Source: Stutzerimonas stutzeri | Lineage (GTDB): Bacteria > Pseudomonadota > Gammaproteobacteria > Pseudomonadales > Pseudomonadaceae | Length of the DNA stretch: 64,000 nt | Assembly: GCA_019056435.1 (NCBI GenBank) | Contig: CP077641.1 | Coordinates: 3,410,001 to 3,474,000 of the forward strand | Reading direction: 5' to 3' | In this document: positions 1 to 8,265 of the stretch, piece by piece | Position numbering within the stretch: the first letter of the stretch is position 1 | Layout: every line of letters starts with the position of its first letter | Translations under genes and position numbers: made by a program | Notes under the pieces: generated by a model | What the model saw: only the letters and a program-made list of their open reading frames with translations | The model's database searches: none | What the model was told of the DNA's origin: nothing

Positions 1-286
1 GGCCGCTACGGAGTTTTCCTTTTTCCTGGCCATGCCGACGATGGTGGGGGCAGCGGTCTATTCGGGTTACAAGTACCGCGAGCTGTTCCAGCCGGCGGAC
101 CTGCCGGTATTCGCGATCGGCTTCGTTACGTCCTTCATATTCGCCATGCTGGCGGTCCGCGCACTGCTGAAGTTCATCGGCAACCATAGCTATGCCGCGT
201 TCGCCTGGTATCGAATCATCTTTGGTCTGGTCATTCTCGCGACCTGGCAGTTCAGCCTGATCGACTGGCACACAGCGGCCGGTTGA
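1..286 (+). CDS. uppP: Undecaprenyl-diphosphatase, C-terminal part (5' end outside window)
   Basis: The reading frame is open from the first bases of the window, so the gene starts upstream. The visible 95 or so residues begin [10 protein letters not shown] and continue through PTM and a WYRIIFGL segment, the conserved C-terminal signature of the UppP/BacA family. Hydrophobic stretches correspond to its last membrane helices. UppP is an inner-membrane enzyme that dephosphorylates undecaprenyl pyrophosphate to recycle the lipid carrier for peptidoglycan and other envelope polymers. The family assignment is firm. Nothing can be said about the promoter or the N-terminal catalytic residues. Confidence 0.93.
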   Translation, partial: AATEFSFFLAMPTMVGAAVYSGYKYRELFQPADLPVFAIGFVTSFIFAMLAVRALLKFIGNHSYAAFAWYRIIFGLVILATWQFSLIDWHTAAG

Positions 287-415
287 GCTTCAGCGCGGCG
301 TGAATCAGTACGTCGCTCCGGCTTCGGCGGATCGCGAGCGTTGCCTTTAACGCAGCTGGATGCCAGTCGCCATGGCCGGCGTTAGACTCGCCGCTTTCCG
401 TCATCAGGTGCCGAC

Positions 416-1084
416 ATGGAGCTGCGAGGTCAGCTACGAAACTGGAACGACCAGAAAGGTTTCGGTTTCATCCGCCCGGAGCGGGGTGGCGCTGAGGTGT
501 TCGCCCATATTTCGGTGATGCGGGGTGATCGTCGTCCGAAGCAGGGCGATACCGTCTTCTATCTCTCCCAAGCCGATCAGGCTGGGCGGTTGCGGGCCAC
601 TCACATTCGCCTCGATGCACCTCTGGCCCTCGACGATCCAGCGATCCGCCGCAAACCAGCCGGCGCGGCGAAGGGGCACATGATCCCACCTCGAAGACAC
701 GAGGCGCCCCGGAGGCGATTACTCGAGCTGGCCGGCTTGATCCTGCTCTGTCTGCTGCCAGGTTTGGGGTTGTTGAAGATGAGCGAGAGGGGGCATGACT
801 GGCCGCTCCTGGCTTACGCCCTGGCGAGTCTGGTGACCTTCGGCTTCTACCTGCATGACAAGCGTAGCGCGCAGCGTGGCCGATGGCGCACCCCGGAGAT
901 GCGCCTGCATCTGCTGGAATTGCTCGGTGGGTGGCCCGGTGCCTTTATTGCGCAGCAATTGCTGCGCCACAAGACTCGCAAGCTGCCATTCCAATTGGTG
1001 TTCTGGATGATCGTTCTGGCCCATCAGGTGGCCTGGCTGGACTACCTGTACCTGCACCGATTGGCCGGCTGGCTGGCAGGCTGA
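416..1084 (+). CDS. Cold-shock domain / DUF1294 membrane protein
   Basis: This 222-residue protein has two parts. Residues 1-70 form a cold-shock (OB-fold) domain with the RNP1-like KGFGFI and a FAHIS motif, so it probably binds single-stranded nucleic acid. After a basic linker, residues ~100-222 contain hydrophobic helices and the HDKRSAQRGRWRTPE-type signature of DUF1294. The fusion is common in Pseudomonas and other proteobacteria, but its role is not established; a membrane-tethered RNA-binding protein is a reasonable inference. It stands alone, with about 130 bp upstream. Confidence 0.88.
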   Translation: MELRGQLRNWNDQKGFGFIRPERGGAEVFAHISVMRGDRRPKQGDTVFYLSQADQAGRLRATHIRLDAPLALDDPAIRRKPAGAAKGHMIPPRRHEAPRRRLLELAGLILLCLLPGLGLLKMSERGHDWPLLAYALASLVTFGFYLHDKRSAQRGRWRTPEMRLHLLELLGGWPGAFIAQQLLRHKTRKLPFQLVFWMIVLAHQVAWLDYLYLHRLAGWLAG

Positions 1085-1145
1085 GCTCTCGCGTGAGGCG
1101 TGACCGGCCGGGCAGGCGGTCACGCGCGCGCGAGTCGGACGGGAA

Positions 1146-2240
1146 TTACGGACCCTGGGTAACCGTCGCCGAGTTACCGGTACCGTTCTGGATGATGGTT
1201 GCATCGAAGCCGTTCAGCGAGCCAAGCCCGCCGGTCTGCAGCAGGGAGGCGACATTCTGCGAGCCGACTTGCTGGATATCGGCCGTGTTGGCATAGGCCT
1301 CCTGGACGACGTCGATCTCGTTCTGGTTCCCGTCCTGGCTGACGGTCACGCTGTTGAGGTCATAGTCCTGCTGGATGTCGACTCGATTGCCGTCGCCTCT
1401 TGTCGCTCCGGAGATGCTGTTGCCCCGGCCGGTCTGCACCGTTGTCAGCTCGTTGTCGATGCCGTCCTGCGTATAGGCCATGGAGCCGCCGCCAGTGGCC
1501 GCCGTGACAGTGGCGACGTTGTCCGTGCCAATCTGCTCGAGATCCACCGATCCGACGGGATAGCGCGAATCTTCCGGTTGATCGACCGTTGCGGTGTTGT
1601 TGGTGCCATCCTGGCGGATGAACGCGGTGGCACCATAGGGGAAGCCTGCCTGGGTCAGCGTGATCAGGTTTCCGGTGCCGCTCTGTTCCGTGGTAGCGGT
1701 GGCGAACCAGTCTTGCTCGATGCGGGCAATATTGCCATCGCCGGTCTGGGTCCCCTCGTAATAATTGGAGTTGCCTACCTGGAAGACTTCGATGGCGTTG
1801 CCCTGGCCATCCTGATCAATAATCGCATCGTTGCTGACGCCATCGAGCTGCTCGACGTAGGAGAGGTTGTTGCTTCCGACCTGGGTGATCACGGCGACAT
1901 GGCCCCCTTCCTGAGAGACCTGAGCGACCGTAGCGAGATTGAACTCGCCGTCCTGGTTGATCTCGACTTCGCCTTCGTTGCCGGCCTGATCGATGAAGGC
2001 CAGGTTCGCTGTCCCTGTCTGGCTGCTGGTCGCGCTCATCGCATACCCGCTCTGCGCGGTATTGACGATGTTGCCCGTTCCGTTCTGGGTCTGGCTGATG
2101 AAACCGCCATCGCCACTTTGTGTCGCGTCGGCGACGTTGTCGGTGCCGGTCTGGTCCTGAATGGTTTCGCTGATGGCCAGGGCGTGGTTGGCGATCAGCA
2201 TAGAGACTGCAACTGCGAGGATTGTTTTTGTTGTGCGCAT
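1146..2240 (-). CDS. Secreted curlin-repeat (CsgA/CsgB-like) protein, orphan
   Basis: The chosen ATG at 2240 gives a 364-residue protein with a clean Sec signal peptide (MRTTKTILA...ALA, ~22 residues). The longer upstream frame lacks any signal. The rest consists of about 27 imperfect 10-13-residue units of the type Q-x-G-x-x-N-x5-Q, for example QTGTDNVADATQ and QDGNQNEIDVVQ. This is the hallmark of curlin repeats, which stack into an amyloid beta-solenoid. At about 360 residues it is more than twice the length of E. coli CsgA. Neighbours are a cold-shock/DUF1294 gene and an aldo/keto reductase; no csgD, E, F or G is visible, so any secretion pore must be encoded elsewhere. Extracellular amyloid or adhesin is inferred. 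Confidence 0.85.
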   Translation of the reverse strand: MRTTKTILAVAVSMLIANHALAISETIQDQTGTDNVADATQSGDGGFISQTQNGTGNIVNTAQSGYAMSATSSQTGTANLAFIDQAGNEGEVEINQDGEFNLATVAQVSQEGGHVAVITQVGSNNLSYVEQLDGVSNDAIIDQDGQGNAIEVFQVGNSNYYEGTQTGDGNIARIEQDWFATATTEQSGTGNLITLTQAGFPYGATAFIRQDGTNNTATVDQPEDSRYPVGSVDLEQIGTDNVATVTAATGGGSMAYTQDGIDNELTTVQTGRGNSISGATRGDGNRVDIQQDYDLNSVTVSQDGNQNEIDVVQEAYANTADIQQVGSQNVASLLQTGGLGSLNGFDATIIQNGTGNSATVTQGP

Positions 2241-2337
2241 TTTTGTAGCGTCCGTCCGATGACAAGAATGCTGACTTTTAGACCTGACCAGGCGAAGCGG
2301 AAATAACCCGTTCGACCGATATGGGATGGTCGGCGGA

Positions 2338-3378
2338 TTAATACCTGCCGGCTGCGCGGTACCGACAGGTGGAAGCCTCGCCTGGTGGCTGGCGATTACC
2401 GACCGGGTTAGTCCGGTACGGCACATCGTCGGGCAACAGCTGCCGCGTTTTCAGCTCTTGCCAGAAGTCGCTTGGAATGGATGCTTCGCTCTGCTGGACA
2501 TATTGCGCCGGACGCTTGGGGTTGCTTGTGCCGGGGATGGTGGACAGGACCGCCGGGTGGGCCAGGCAAAATTGCAGCGCCGCTGCGCGCAGATCAACAT
2601 CGAAGGCCTTGCACACTGCCTCCAACTGCTCTGTCTTGCGGCGGATTTCCTCGGGTGCTTGTGCATAGTCGTAGTGAGCGCCGCCTGCCAATACGCCGGA
2701 GTTGAACGGGCCACCTACAACGATGCCCACACCGCGTTCTACACACTGTGGGAAGAGGGTATCCAGCGCTTCGCGGTGATCGAGCAGCGAATAGCGACCG
2801 GCCAGCAGGAAGACGTCCGGATCCGCTTGTTCCAGCGCCATGCGGCAGGGTTCGACCAGATTGACGCCCAGACCCCAGCCTCGAATGGTGCCTTCCTCGC
2901 GCATCTGGGTGAGTGCTTTGGCAGCGCCCTGCATGGCTTGCTGGAAGTACTCCTTCCATTGCGGGCCCCATTGATCTTCGGAAACGTCATGAATGAAGGC
3001 GATATCGATGCGGTCCACCCCCATGCGTTCAAGACTGTCCTCGATGGAGCGCCGCGCGCCGTCGGCCGAGTAGTCGGCGATGCGCTTGTTGGGTAGCTCG
3101 TCGACGAAGGGCTGGGCATTTTCCGGTGCGCTGGCCGGCTGCAGCAGGCGGCCCACCTTGGTACTCAGCACGAAGGCATCCCGCGGTTTACGACTGAGCA
3201 GGCGGCCAAACCGTTGTTCGGCGAGGCCGGCGCCATAATGCGGTGATGTGTCGTAATACCGGATGCCGGCATCCCACGCTGCCTGGAGCGTGGCATCGGC
3301 AGTGGCTTCGTCCAGCGGCGTGAACATGTTGCCGAGCGGCGCGCCGCCGAAACCCAGGCGTGGAAGAGTGATGCGCAT
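2338..3378 (-). CDS. Aldo/keto reductase (D-threo-aldose 1-dehydrogenase type)
   Basis: This 346-residue TIM-barrel oxidoreductase begins MRITLPRLGFGGAPLGN, as in the D-threo-aldose/L-fucose dehydrogenase and pyridoxal dehydrogenase branch of the AKR superfamily. The catalytic tetrad is visible: Asp in YYDTSPHYG, Tyr in the same motif, Lys in LSTKVGR and His in IAFIHDV. C-terminal ...TIPGTSNPKRPAQY is the NADP-binding GxxxP..R region. It should oxidise or reduce sugar-type carbonyls in the cytoplasm with NAD(P). The substrate cannot be told from sequence. It lies ~100 bp upstream of the curlin gene on the same strand, with no sign that they act together. Confidence 0.9.
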   Translation of the reverse strand: MRITLPRLGFGGAPLGNMFTPLDEATADATLQAAWDAGIRYYDTSPHYGAGLAEQRFGRLLSRKPRDAFVLSTKVGRLLQPASAPENAQPFVDELPNKRIADYSADGARRSIEDSLERMGVDRIDIAFIHDVSEDQWGPQWKEYFQQAMQGAAKALTQMREEGTIRGWGLGVNLVEPCRMALEQADPDVFLLAGRYSLLDHREALDTLFPQCVERGVGIVVGGPFNSGVLAGGAHYDYAQAPEEIRRKTEQLEAVCKAFDVDLRAAALQFCLAHPAVLSTIPGTSNPKRPAQYVQQSEASIPSDFWQELKTRQLLPDDVPYRTNPVGNRQPPGEASTCRYRAAGRY

Positions 3379-3806
3379 GGAGCCTCCTCATAGCAGAGTG
3401 AACCGAACTGTCTTTGCATGGGAGGGCGTCTGGAGCAGGTTGTTCCGACCGCGCCGCGATTGGCTGACGCGTATCCGGACGGCAGGAGGAGGCTCGCGCC
3501 TCTTGCCTCGAATCAACTCATCCCTGAGCCGCAGCTTCCTGGCGTAAGCAGTACAGCAAGCGAGATGCCAACTGCCCAGGATCTTGCGAAAAAAGGGCAC
3601 CCGTCGCGGGCGAAAGCCTGTTTTGCGGGAGCTGATGAGGCCGAGCTGAGGGGACTGCAAGAAATGTGAATGACGGTAGCTGGTCGCGGTGCTTGCTGAT
3701 GGTGCGCTGTGTGCGGCGACGCCTTTTCAGTGTGCAGTGGAGCGGGGCGGGAGTGGAGCAGGCGCTGCGTCCGAAAGGACGTCAGCGGCCCGTTATCCGG
3801 CGGTTT
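3379..3806. other. Intergenic stretch, no gene seen
   Basis: These 428 bases lie between the aldo/keto reductase start and the HU stop codon. Short open frames exist on both strands, but none has a plausible ribosome site, family resemblance or coding-type composition. No tRNA fold or clear intrinsic terminator was noticed. The reductase promoter should lie in the left part. Confidence 0.4.
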
Positions 3807-4079
3807 TTAGTTCACCGCGTCCTTCAGCGACTTGCCCGGCTTGAAGCCTGGCAGCTTCGCCGCAGATATCTTGATCGTTGCGCCAGTCTGGGGATTGCGA
3901 CCGTCGCGTGCGGCGCGTTCCTTGACGGCGAATGTACCGAAGCCAACCAGCGTCACGCTGTCGCCGTTCTGAAGGCTGTTCGTCACGCTTTCGGTGAAGG
4001 CATCCAGCACACGGGTGGCAGTGCTTTTCGGAACATCGGCAGAGGCTGCGATCGCTTCAATCAACTCGGCTTTATTCAC
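3807..4079 (-). CDS. HU-family DNA-binding protein
   Basis: A GTG start at 4079, preceded by AGGAGC at good distance, gives exactly 90 residues, the canonical HU length; the longer frame upstream adds unrelated sequence. The protein starts (V)[10 protein letters not shown] and carries the DNA-binding arm [12 protein letters not shown] followed by [14 protein letters not shown], diagnostic for HU/HupB. HU dimers bend and compact DNA in the nucleoid. It is a single-gene unit; the AT-rich region just beyond its 5' side belongs to the divergent ArsR gene. Confidence 0.95.
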   Translation of the reverse strand: MNKAELIEAIAASADVPKSTATRVLDAFTESVTNSLQNGDSVTLVGFGTFAVKERAARDGRNPQTGATIKISAAKLPGFKPGKSLKDAVN

Positions 4080-4306
4080 AGGTGTAGCTCCTGGTTGGGA
4101 TTGGGGGGTCAGTATAAGCAGCGTCTCGGTCCGTCGCCTGCGGCAAATTTCCTCTTTTCGCAAAATAATTGCGCCAAGGCCCGGGCCCCTGAAGGCGGTT
4201 GGTTCGGACGCCACAGCTCTGGACAGTCCCTCGTGCGCAACAGTTCAGTAACGGGGCGACCATCGGCAGGCGCCTGCCGGCCGGGGCTTGCGGTGGAATG
4301 TTGGCA

Positions 4307-4352
4307 TTCAATTTAGAAATATATATATTGTTTTCAGTTTAAATGAATTCGA
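4307..4352. promoter_or_regulatory. AT-rich inverted repeat, candidate BigR-type operator/promoter
   Basis: Immediately before the ArsR-family gene the GC-rich background gives way to an AT-rich block. It contains ATATATATAT and is flanked by near-inverted arms ATTCAATTTA and TTTAAATGAAT. Repressors of the BigR/SqrR group bind AT-rich inverted repeats overlapping their own promoter, so autoregulation here is a reasonable inference. I cannot assign exact -35/-10 boxes. Confidence 0.5.
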
Positions 4353-4359
4353 GTGTTCC

Positions 4360-4686
4360 ATGACCAACGAAGCGGCAGCACCGGACATCGAACGGCTCAA
4401 AGCCAGCGCTGGGCAAGCAAGCCTTCTGCTCAAAGCCCTTGCCAACGCAGATCGCCTCCTGCTGCTTTGCCAGCTGTCGCAGGGTGAGCGCAACGTCAGC
4501 GAACTAGAGGCGCTGTTAGGTATTCAGCAGCCGACCTTGTCCCAGCAACTCGCGGTGTTGCGGCGCGAGGGAATGGTCGAAACCCGCCGGGCTGGCAAGC
4601 AGATTCATTACCGGATCGCCAGTAGGGAGGCGCTGGTGCTGATCGGCACGCTCTATGAGTTGTTTTGCGAGGACGAGAAAAAATGA
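4360..4686 (+). CDS. ArsR-family repressor, BigR/SqrR-like persulfide sensor
   Basis: The ATG at 4360 gives 108 residues. The protein has the ArsR winged helix: LLKALANADRLLLLCQL, then a recognition helix around QQPTLSQQLAVLRREGMVETRR and a beta-wing. It lacks the metal-site ELCVCDL box of arsenic sensors. Two cysteines, C37 and C103, are 66 residues apart, the same separation as the disulfide/tetrasulfide-forming pair of BigR and SqrR. The stop overlaps the next start (ATGA), so it is translationally coupled to the YeeE-type transporter genes, the usual BigR operon partner. Role inferred: derepression of sulfur transport/detoxification by reactive sulfur species. Confidence 0.86.
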   Translation: MTNEAAAPDIERLKASAGQASLLLKALANADRLLLLCQLSQGERNVSELEALLGIQQPTLSQQLAVLRREGMVETRRAGKQIHYRIASREALVLIGTLYELFCEDEKK

Positions 4687-5117
4687 TGATCGATTGGTTG
4701 CAGTTCTCTCCATGGAGTGCGCTGGCGGGCGGCCTGTTGATCGGGCTGTCTGCGGGCGCATTCATCGTCCTGAACGGGCGTGTGGCCGGTGTCAGTGGGC
4801 TGATCGGCGGTCTGCTGGATGGCTCGGAGGGCGTGCCGAACGCGGCCTGTTTTTGCTGGGGGCTTGTGCTTGCTCCGCTCCTGTGGCGCATGTTCGCGGT
4901 GCTGCCAAGCGTCCACTTCGAGGTGGACTGGCCGATGCTGACGCTTGCTGGATTGCTGGTGGGTTTCGGTGCGCGCTATGGCTCGGGCTGTACGAGCGGT
5001 CATGGCGTATGTGGCATCGCACGCCTGTCGCTCCGATCGTTGGTGGCGACGCTGGTCTTCATGGCCGCTGGCTTCGTGACCGTTTACGTCGTACGCCATC
5101 TTCTGGGGGGATCATGA
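4683..5117 (+). CDS. YeeE/YedE-family (DUF395) sulfur transporter, first half
   Basis: This 144-residue membrane protein (ATG 4683) overlaps the repressor stop. It has four or so hydrophobic helices and the family signature GxRYGSGCTSGHGVCG, where the conserved cysteine is thought to handle thiosulfate/persulfide sulfur in YeeE (TsuA). In many proteobacteria the transporter is split into two half-length proteins; this one pairs with the following ORF, whose start overlaps this stop. It acts in the inner membrane, probably moving thiosulfate or a related sulfur species. Confidence 0.88.
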   Translation: MMIDWLQFSPWSALAGGLLIGLSAGAFIVLNGRVAGVSGLIGGLLDGSEGVPNAACFCWGLVLAPLLWRMFAVLPSVHFEVDWPMLTLAGLLVGFGARYGSGCTSGHGVCGIARLSLRSLVATLVFMAAGFVTVYVVRHLLGGS

Positions 5118-5531
5118 GAGCGTTGTCCGCTTTGCTGGCCGGCGTGGTGTTCGGCCTAGGCATCCTGTTGTCGGGCATGGCGAATCCGGCGAAGGTGCTC
5201 GGGTTTCTCGACCTGGCTGGCGCGTGGGATCCCTCGTTGGGATTGGTCATGGTGGGGGGCGATCGGTGCGGCACGCCTGCCTTTCCGTTGGGCCAGGCGT
5301 CACTCGCTCAGCTTGCTGCGCGCACCGATGCGCTTGCCCCAGGTGCGTGCAATAGACCGGCCTCTCGTCATTGGCAGTCTGCTGTTCGGTATCGGCTGGG
5401 GTCTCGCTGGCATCTGCCCGGCGCCAGCGCTCGCGCTGGCTGTCGGGCATTGGCAAGCGGTCCTGTTCGTGGTGGCGATGCTGGCCGGGATGCGCCTGTT
5501 CGCGCTGATGGAAGCCTGGCGCACTCGCTGA
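5114..5531 (+). CDS. YeeE/YedE-family sulfur transporter, second half (frameshifted)
   Basis: The gene starts at 5114 by ATGA overlap with the previous gene and reads MRALSALLAGVVFGLGI...NPAKVLGFLDLAGAWDPSL, typical of the second YeeE half. In the six-G run at 5254-5259 the frame breaks. The remainder (AIGAARLPFRWARR...FGIGWGLAGICPAPALA) continues in the next frame to the stop at 5531. One extra G, or two missing, explains this. The conserved GIGWGLAGICPAPA motif is intact, so I believe the gene is functional in the organism and the break is a sequence error. Confidence 0.8.
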
Positions 5532-5555
5532 CAGGGCGACGGGGTTACGGTTTGC

Positions 5556-5984
5556 CTAGTAGCGGATATCGATGTCGATTTCGGTCGGTTGGTCACCACT
5601 GACCTCGAAGCGACTGTCCTCGAAGCTGGGAGGGCCCATCACCTTGGGGTTGTTCGACAGCCCGTAGCCCTCGGTGGGAAACATGCCCAGTCGACGGTTC
5701 AGCTCTCCATTACCGTCTTCATCGTGGAAGGCCATGATGGCGTATTCGCCCGCCGGGAGGTCTTCGAAGACAAAGCTGAGCGTGCCGGCGCGGGCCGCTG
5801 TCTCTCGCGTCGCGAAGGCCTGATCGGCCTTGCGAAAGGTCTTGGGATCGGAGAACAGCGCGACCTTCATACCGCCGCGATCATGCCCGATGCCGTTGAG
5901 CCGGACCGTCAACGGCTGCCCGTCCGCCCATGCGGTACCCGCTACCATCGCCGCTACAATCGCCAATACCGCGCGTACTTTCAT
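5556..5984 (-). CDS. Secreted DUF2141 protein
   Basis: The 142-residue product has an N-terminal signal peptide (MKVRAVLAIVAAMVAGTAWA, cut after residue ~20) and a beta-rich domain matching DUF2141. Hallmarks are VALFSDPKTF near the start, FEDLPAGEYAIMAFHDEDGNGELN in the centre and GYGLSNNP after it. Such proteins are periplasmic or outer-surface proteins without known activity. It is convergent with the YeeE gene and stands alone. Confidence 0.88.
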   Translation of the reverse strand: MKVRAVLAIVAAMVAGTAWADGQPLTVRLNGIGHDRGGMKVALFSDPKTFRKADQAFATRETAARAGTLSFVFEDLPAGEYAIMAFHDEDGNGELNRRLGMFPTEGYGLSNNPKVMGPPSFEDSRFEVSGDQPTEIDIDIRY

Positions 5985-6104
5985 CGTTTCGCTCCGTGCT
6001 TCGCCGTCGGTTGGAAGAGCCTGGCGGCGTTTCGCGACCAGGTGCGGCTGGGAGGGTAATGCAAAGGAAGCGGGCGGTCAGCAGTGGGGGAGAATCGCAC
6101 CGGT

Positions 6105-6902
6105 TCACTGCAGCGCCTCGAGCGCGCGTGACAGGCTGGCGCGGGACAATTCGCCGAGATGGCTGCCAACCTGACGACCCTCGGCGTCGTAGAACAAGGT
6201 GGTGGGAAGTGCCCCTGAGCCCACCTGCGGACCCAGCCGACCGCCGCCGTCGAACAACACATTGCCAGGCGACAGGGCTTGCGACTCCAGATAGCGCTGG
6301 ACTTCGCCAGCGCCCTCGCCCTGATTGACGAAGAGGAACACGAATTCGTCATGCTCGGCCTGGGCGTCGGCCAGCACCGGCATCTCGCGGCGGCAGGGTG
6401 GACACCAGGTCGCCCAGAGATTGATCACCACTGGTTTGCCCTGATAGTCCGCAAGCGACACCGGCTCGCCCCGACTGTCGCGTAGGACCAGGTCCGGCAG
6501 GCGGGTGCCCTGGTCCAGCGAATACCAGACAAAGCTCGCCCCCAGCCAACAGAGCAGCCCCACAGCCAGCCCAGCCGCCAATGGCGCTCGCACGGGCGGG
6601 TCGCGCCACATCATCGACGTGCCACCTAAAAGTGCCGCGACAATGCCCGGCCAGGCGATGAAGCCTCCGTCGCGAATGTCCAATAGCTGCCAGGGGCTGG
6701 AAAAGGTCTCGAAGTAGACGGCGGCGAAGGCAAGCCTCGCCACGATCAGCGCCAGGATGAACAGCCTGAACAGTTGCCGCTCGGGATTGCGCCCTCTGCG
6801 TCGGCCGACCCACCAGCCGCCGAGAGTAGCCAGCAGCAGGCTGGCAAGCACTACCAGATGCGGCACGCCGAAGGTCAGTGGTCCGAGGGTCAAGGTCAGC
6901 AT
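6105..6902 (-). CDS. Membrane-anchored TlpA-like thiol:disulfide protein with Lgt-like N-terminus
   Basis: The protein has 265 residues. The first ~130 carry several membrane helices, with an IVARLAFAAVYF...IRDGGFIAWPGIVAALLGG stretch that resembles part of prolipoprotein diacylglyceryl transferase but is too short to be the enzyme. Residues ~135-265 are a TlpA/ResE-type thioredoxin fold with VINLWATWCPPCRREMP (CPPC active site) and the cis-proline segment ALPTTLFYD. It should reduce periplasmic disulfides, for example in cytochrome c maturation or peroxide defence. The electron donor is unknown; no dsbD or scs partner lies beside it. Confidence 0.87.
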   Translation of the reverse strand: MLTLTLGPLTFGVPHLVVLASLLLATLGGWWVGRRRGRNPERQLFRLFILALIVARLAFAAVYFETFSSPWQLLDIRDGGFIAWPGIVAALLGGTSMMWRDPPVRAPLAAGLAVGLLCWLGASFVWYSLDQGTRLPDLVLRDSRGEPVSLADYQGKPVVINLWATWCPPCRREMPVLADAQAEHDEFVFLFVNQGEGAGEVQRYLESQALSPGNVLFDGGGRLGPQVGSGALPTTLFYDAEGRQVGSHLGELSRASLSRALEALQ

Positions 6903-7006
6903 GGATCAGGCGCTCGCGTCGCGATGGGTGTCGGCACAACTGTAACCCGGCCGTTCTGGCGTGTTCGTAAAGGCGCATTGCCGAGGGTGTCGCCCACCTG
7001 AGCAAT

Positions 7007-8095
7007 TCAGCCCTTGGCGGGCTCGGGAACGTCAGACTCGTCGGCGGGGCGGCGTTGAATCGTGTCGCTGGCCAGCCGTTCGTCATCGCCATCCGCCTGC
7101 AACCCGGCCTGATCCTGTGTCGGTTCGTATTGCAGCTCGATCAGCACGGGAAAGTGATCGGAGCCAAATGCCGGCAGTCGCTGGATCCGCACCAGACGAA
7201 AATGATGGCTGTGAAAAAAGTGATCCAGCGGCCAGCGCAGGAACCAGTGCTGCGCATGAAAGCTGTTGACCATGCAGCGCCCGACGCGCGGATCGAGCAG
7301 GCCGCTGATCTTGCGGAACAGCCGGGTATTGGCGGACCAGGCGACATCGTTGAGGTCCCCGGCAACGATGATCGGCACGTTCTGCTGGTCATCGCGAATG
7401 CTTTTGGCAACCACCAGCAGCTCTACGTCCCGCTCGGTGGATTCGTCGTTCTCCGTTGGGCTCGGGGGCGCGGGATGGAGGAAATGCATGCGGATCGCCA
7501 AGTCGTCATTCACGCGCACGCAGGCGTGCATCGAAGGGACATCCGGCTCGACGAGAAAGGCGGTTTCGGCGTTTTCCAGCGGCCATCGGGAGAAGACGTG
7601 CATGCCGTAGAGGTTGTCCAGCGGGCAGCGGAGGCTGTACGGATAGTCCGAGACCAGTTCATCGAGCTTCGTTTCCCACCAGCGGTCCGATTCCAGGGTG
7701 ACCAGTACGTCGGGTCTGTGCTCGTGTACCAGAGCCAAGAGGCGGTCGGCCTGTCGGTTGGGTGTCAGTACATTGGCCGACATGACTCGAATGCGCGGGC
7801 TGGCGGAGTTCCGGCTCGCTGATCTGACCTCACGTCGCCATAGACGGGTGTAGGGGAAAATCCACCAGGCGTGGTAGAGCAGGCATGCGATCGAGGCGGC
7901 TGAAATGATCAGCTGCAAGGGCTTGGAGTAGGAGAGAAGCAGTGCTTGCGCCAGTAGCAGGGCGAAGGCCAGCACGCAAAGTTGCAAGCGGGGAAAGTCG
8001 AGCCCGCGCACCCACCAGGCGGGGTGCTTCCATAGCGGCAGCACTGTCAGCACGACCAGACCACAGGTCAGCGCCAACAGAATTTCCTCTTTCAT
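7007..8095 (-). CDS. Endonuclease/exonuclease/phosphatase-family membrane protein
   Basis: I chose the ATG at 8095 (362 residues) because GGAG sits six bases upstream; an alternative ATG lies at 8101. Residues 1-100 contain three hydrophobic helices, and residues ~110-345 form the EEP fold: RVMSANVLTPN, a Glu in VTLESDRWW, the metal/catalytic GDLNDVAWS and the terminal GSDHFPVL. These match the EEP superfamily (DNase I, phosphodiesterases, sphingomyelinases). The substrate is unknown; an inner-membrane enzyme with a periplasmic catalytic domain is likely. It is downstream of the GH5 gene but separated by a strong terminator. Confidence 0.87.
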   Translation of the reverse strand: MKEEILLALTCGLVVLTVLPLWKHPAWWVRGLDFPRLQLCVLAFALLLAQALLLSYSKPLQLIISAASIACLLYHAWWIFPYTRLWRREVRSASRNSASPRIRVMSANVLTPNRQADRLLALVHEHRPDVLVTLESDRWWETKLDELVSDYPYSLRCPLDNLYGMHVFSRWPLENAETAFLVEPDVPSMHACVRVNDDLAIRMHFLHPAPPSPTENDESTERDVELLVVAKSIRDDQQNVPIIVAGDLNDVAWSANTRLFRKISGLLDPRVGRCMVNSFHAQHWFLRWPLDHFFHSHHFRLVRIQRLPAFGSDHFPVLIELQYEPTQDQAGLQADGDDERLASDTIQRRPADESDVPEPAKG

Positions 8096-8212
8096 GTCCA
8101 TCTCCGGATCGAGCGGCCGACGTCGTGCTGGCCGAGAGGTGCCTTCGGCACCGCGTAGGGATTTCGTCCCGGTTGTGGACCTTTGGTTCCGTTTCGCTGT
8201 GCTGGCCAAAAG

Positions 8213-8245
8213 AAAAGGCCTGTCACTCGCAGTGACAGGCCTTTT
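8213..8245 (-). terminator. Rho-independent terminator of the GH5 gene
   Basis: A perfect 15-bp inverted repeat (AAAAGGCCTGTCACT and its complement) encloses a CGC loop. The outer A/T arms give a T-tract in either direction. It lies 20 bp past the stop codon of the GH5 gene on the minus strand and insulates the EEP gene. Confidence 0.88.
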
Positions 8246-8265
8246 GCGTGACGCGTCGTGACGCC

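Noticed and set aside
3145..3170. CCTTGGTAC inside the aldo/keto reductase gene resembling the ErbR-type box
   Set aside because: It lies within coding sequence, lacks the second half of the motif and is far from PQQ genes; chance match.
3388..3669. Opposed short ORFs between aldo/keto reductase and HU
   Set aside because: No ribosome site, no domain, and composition typical of shadow frames.
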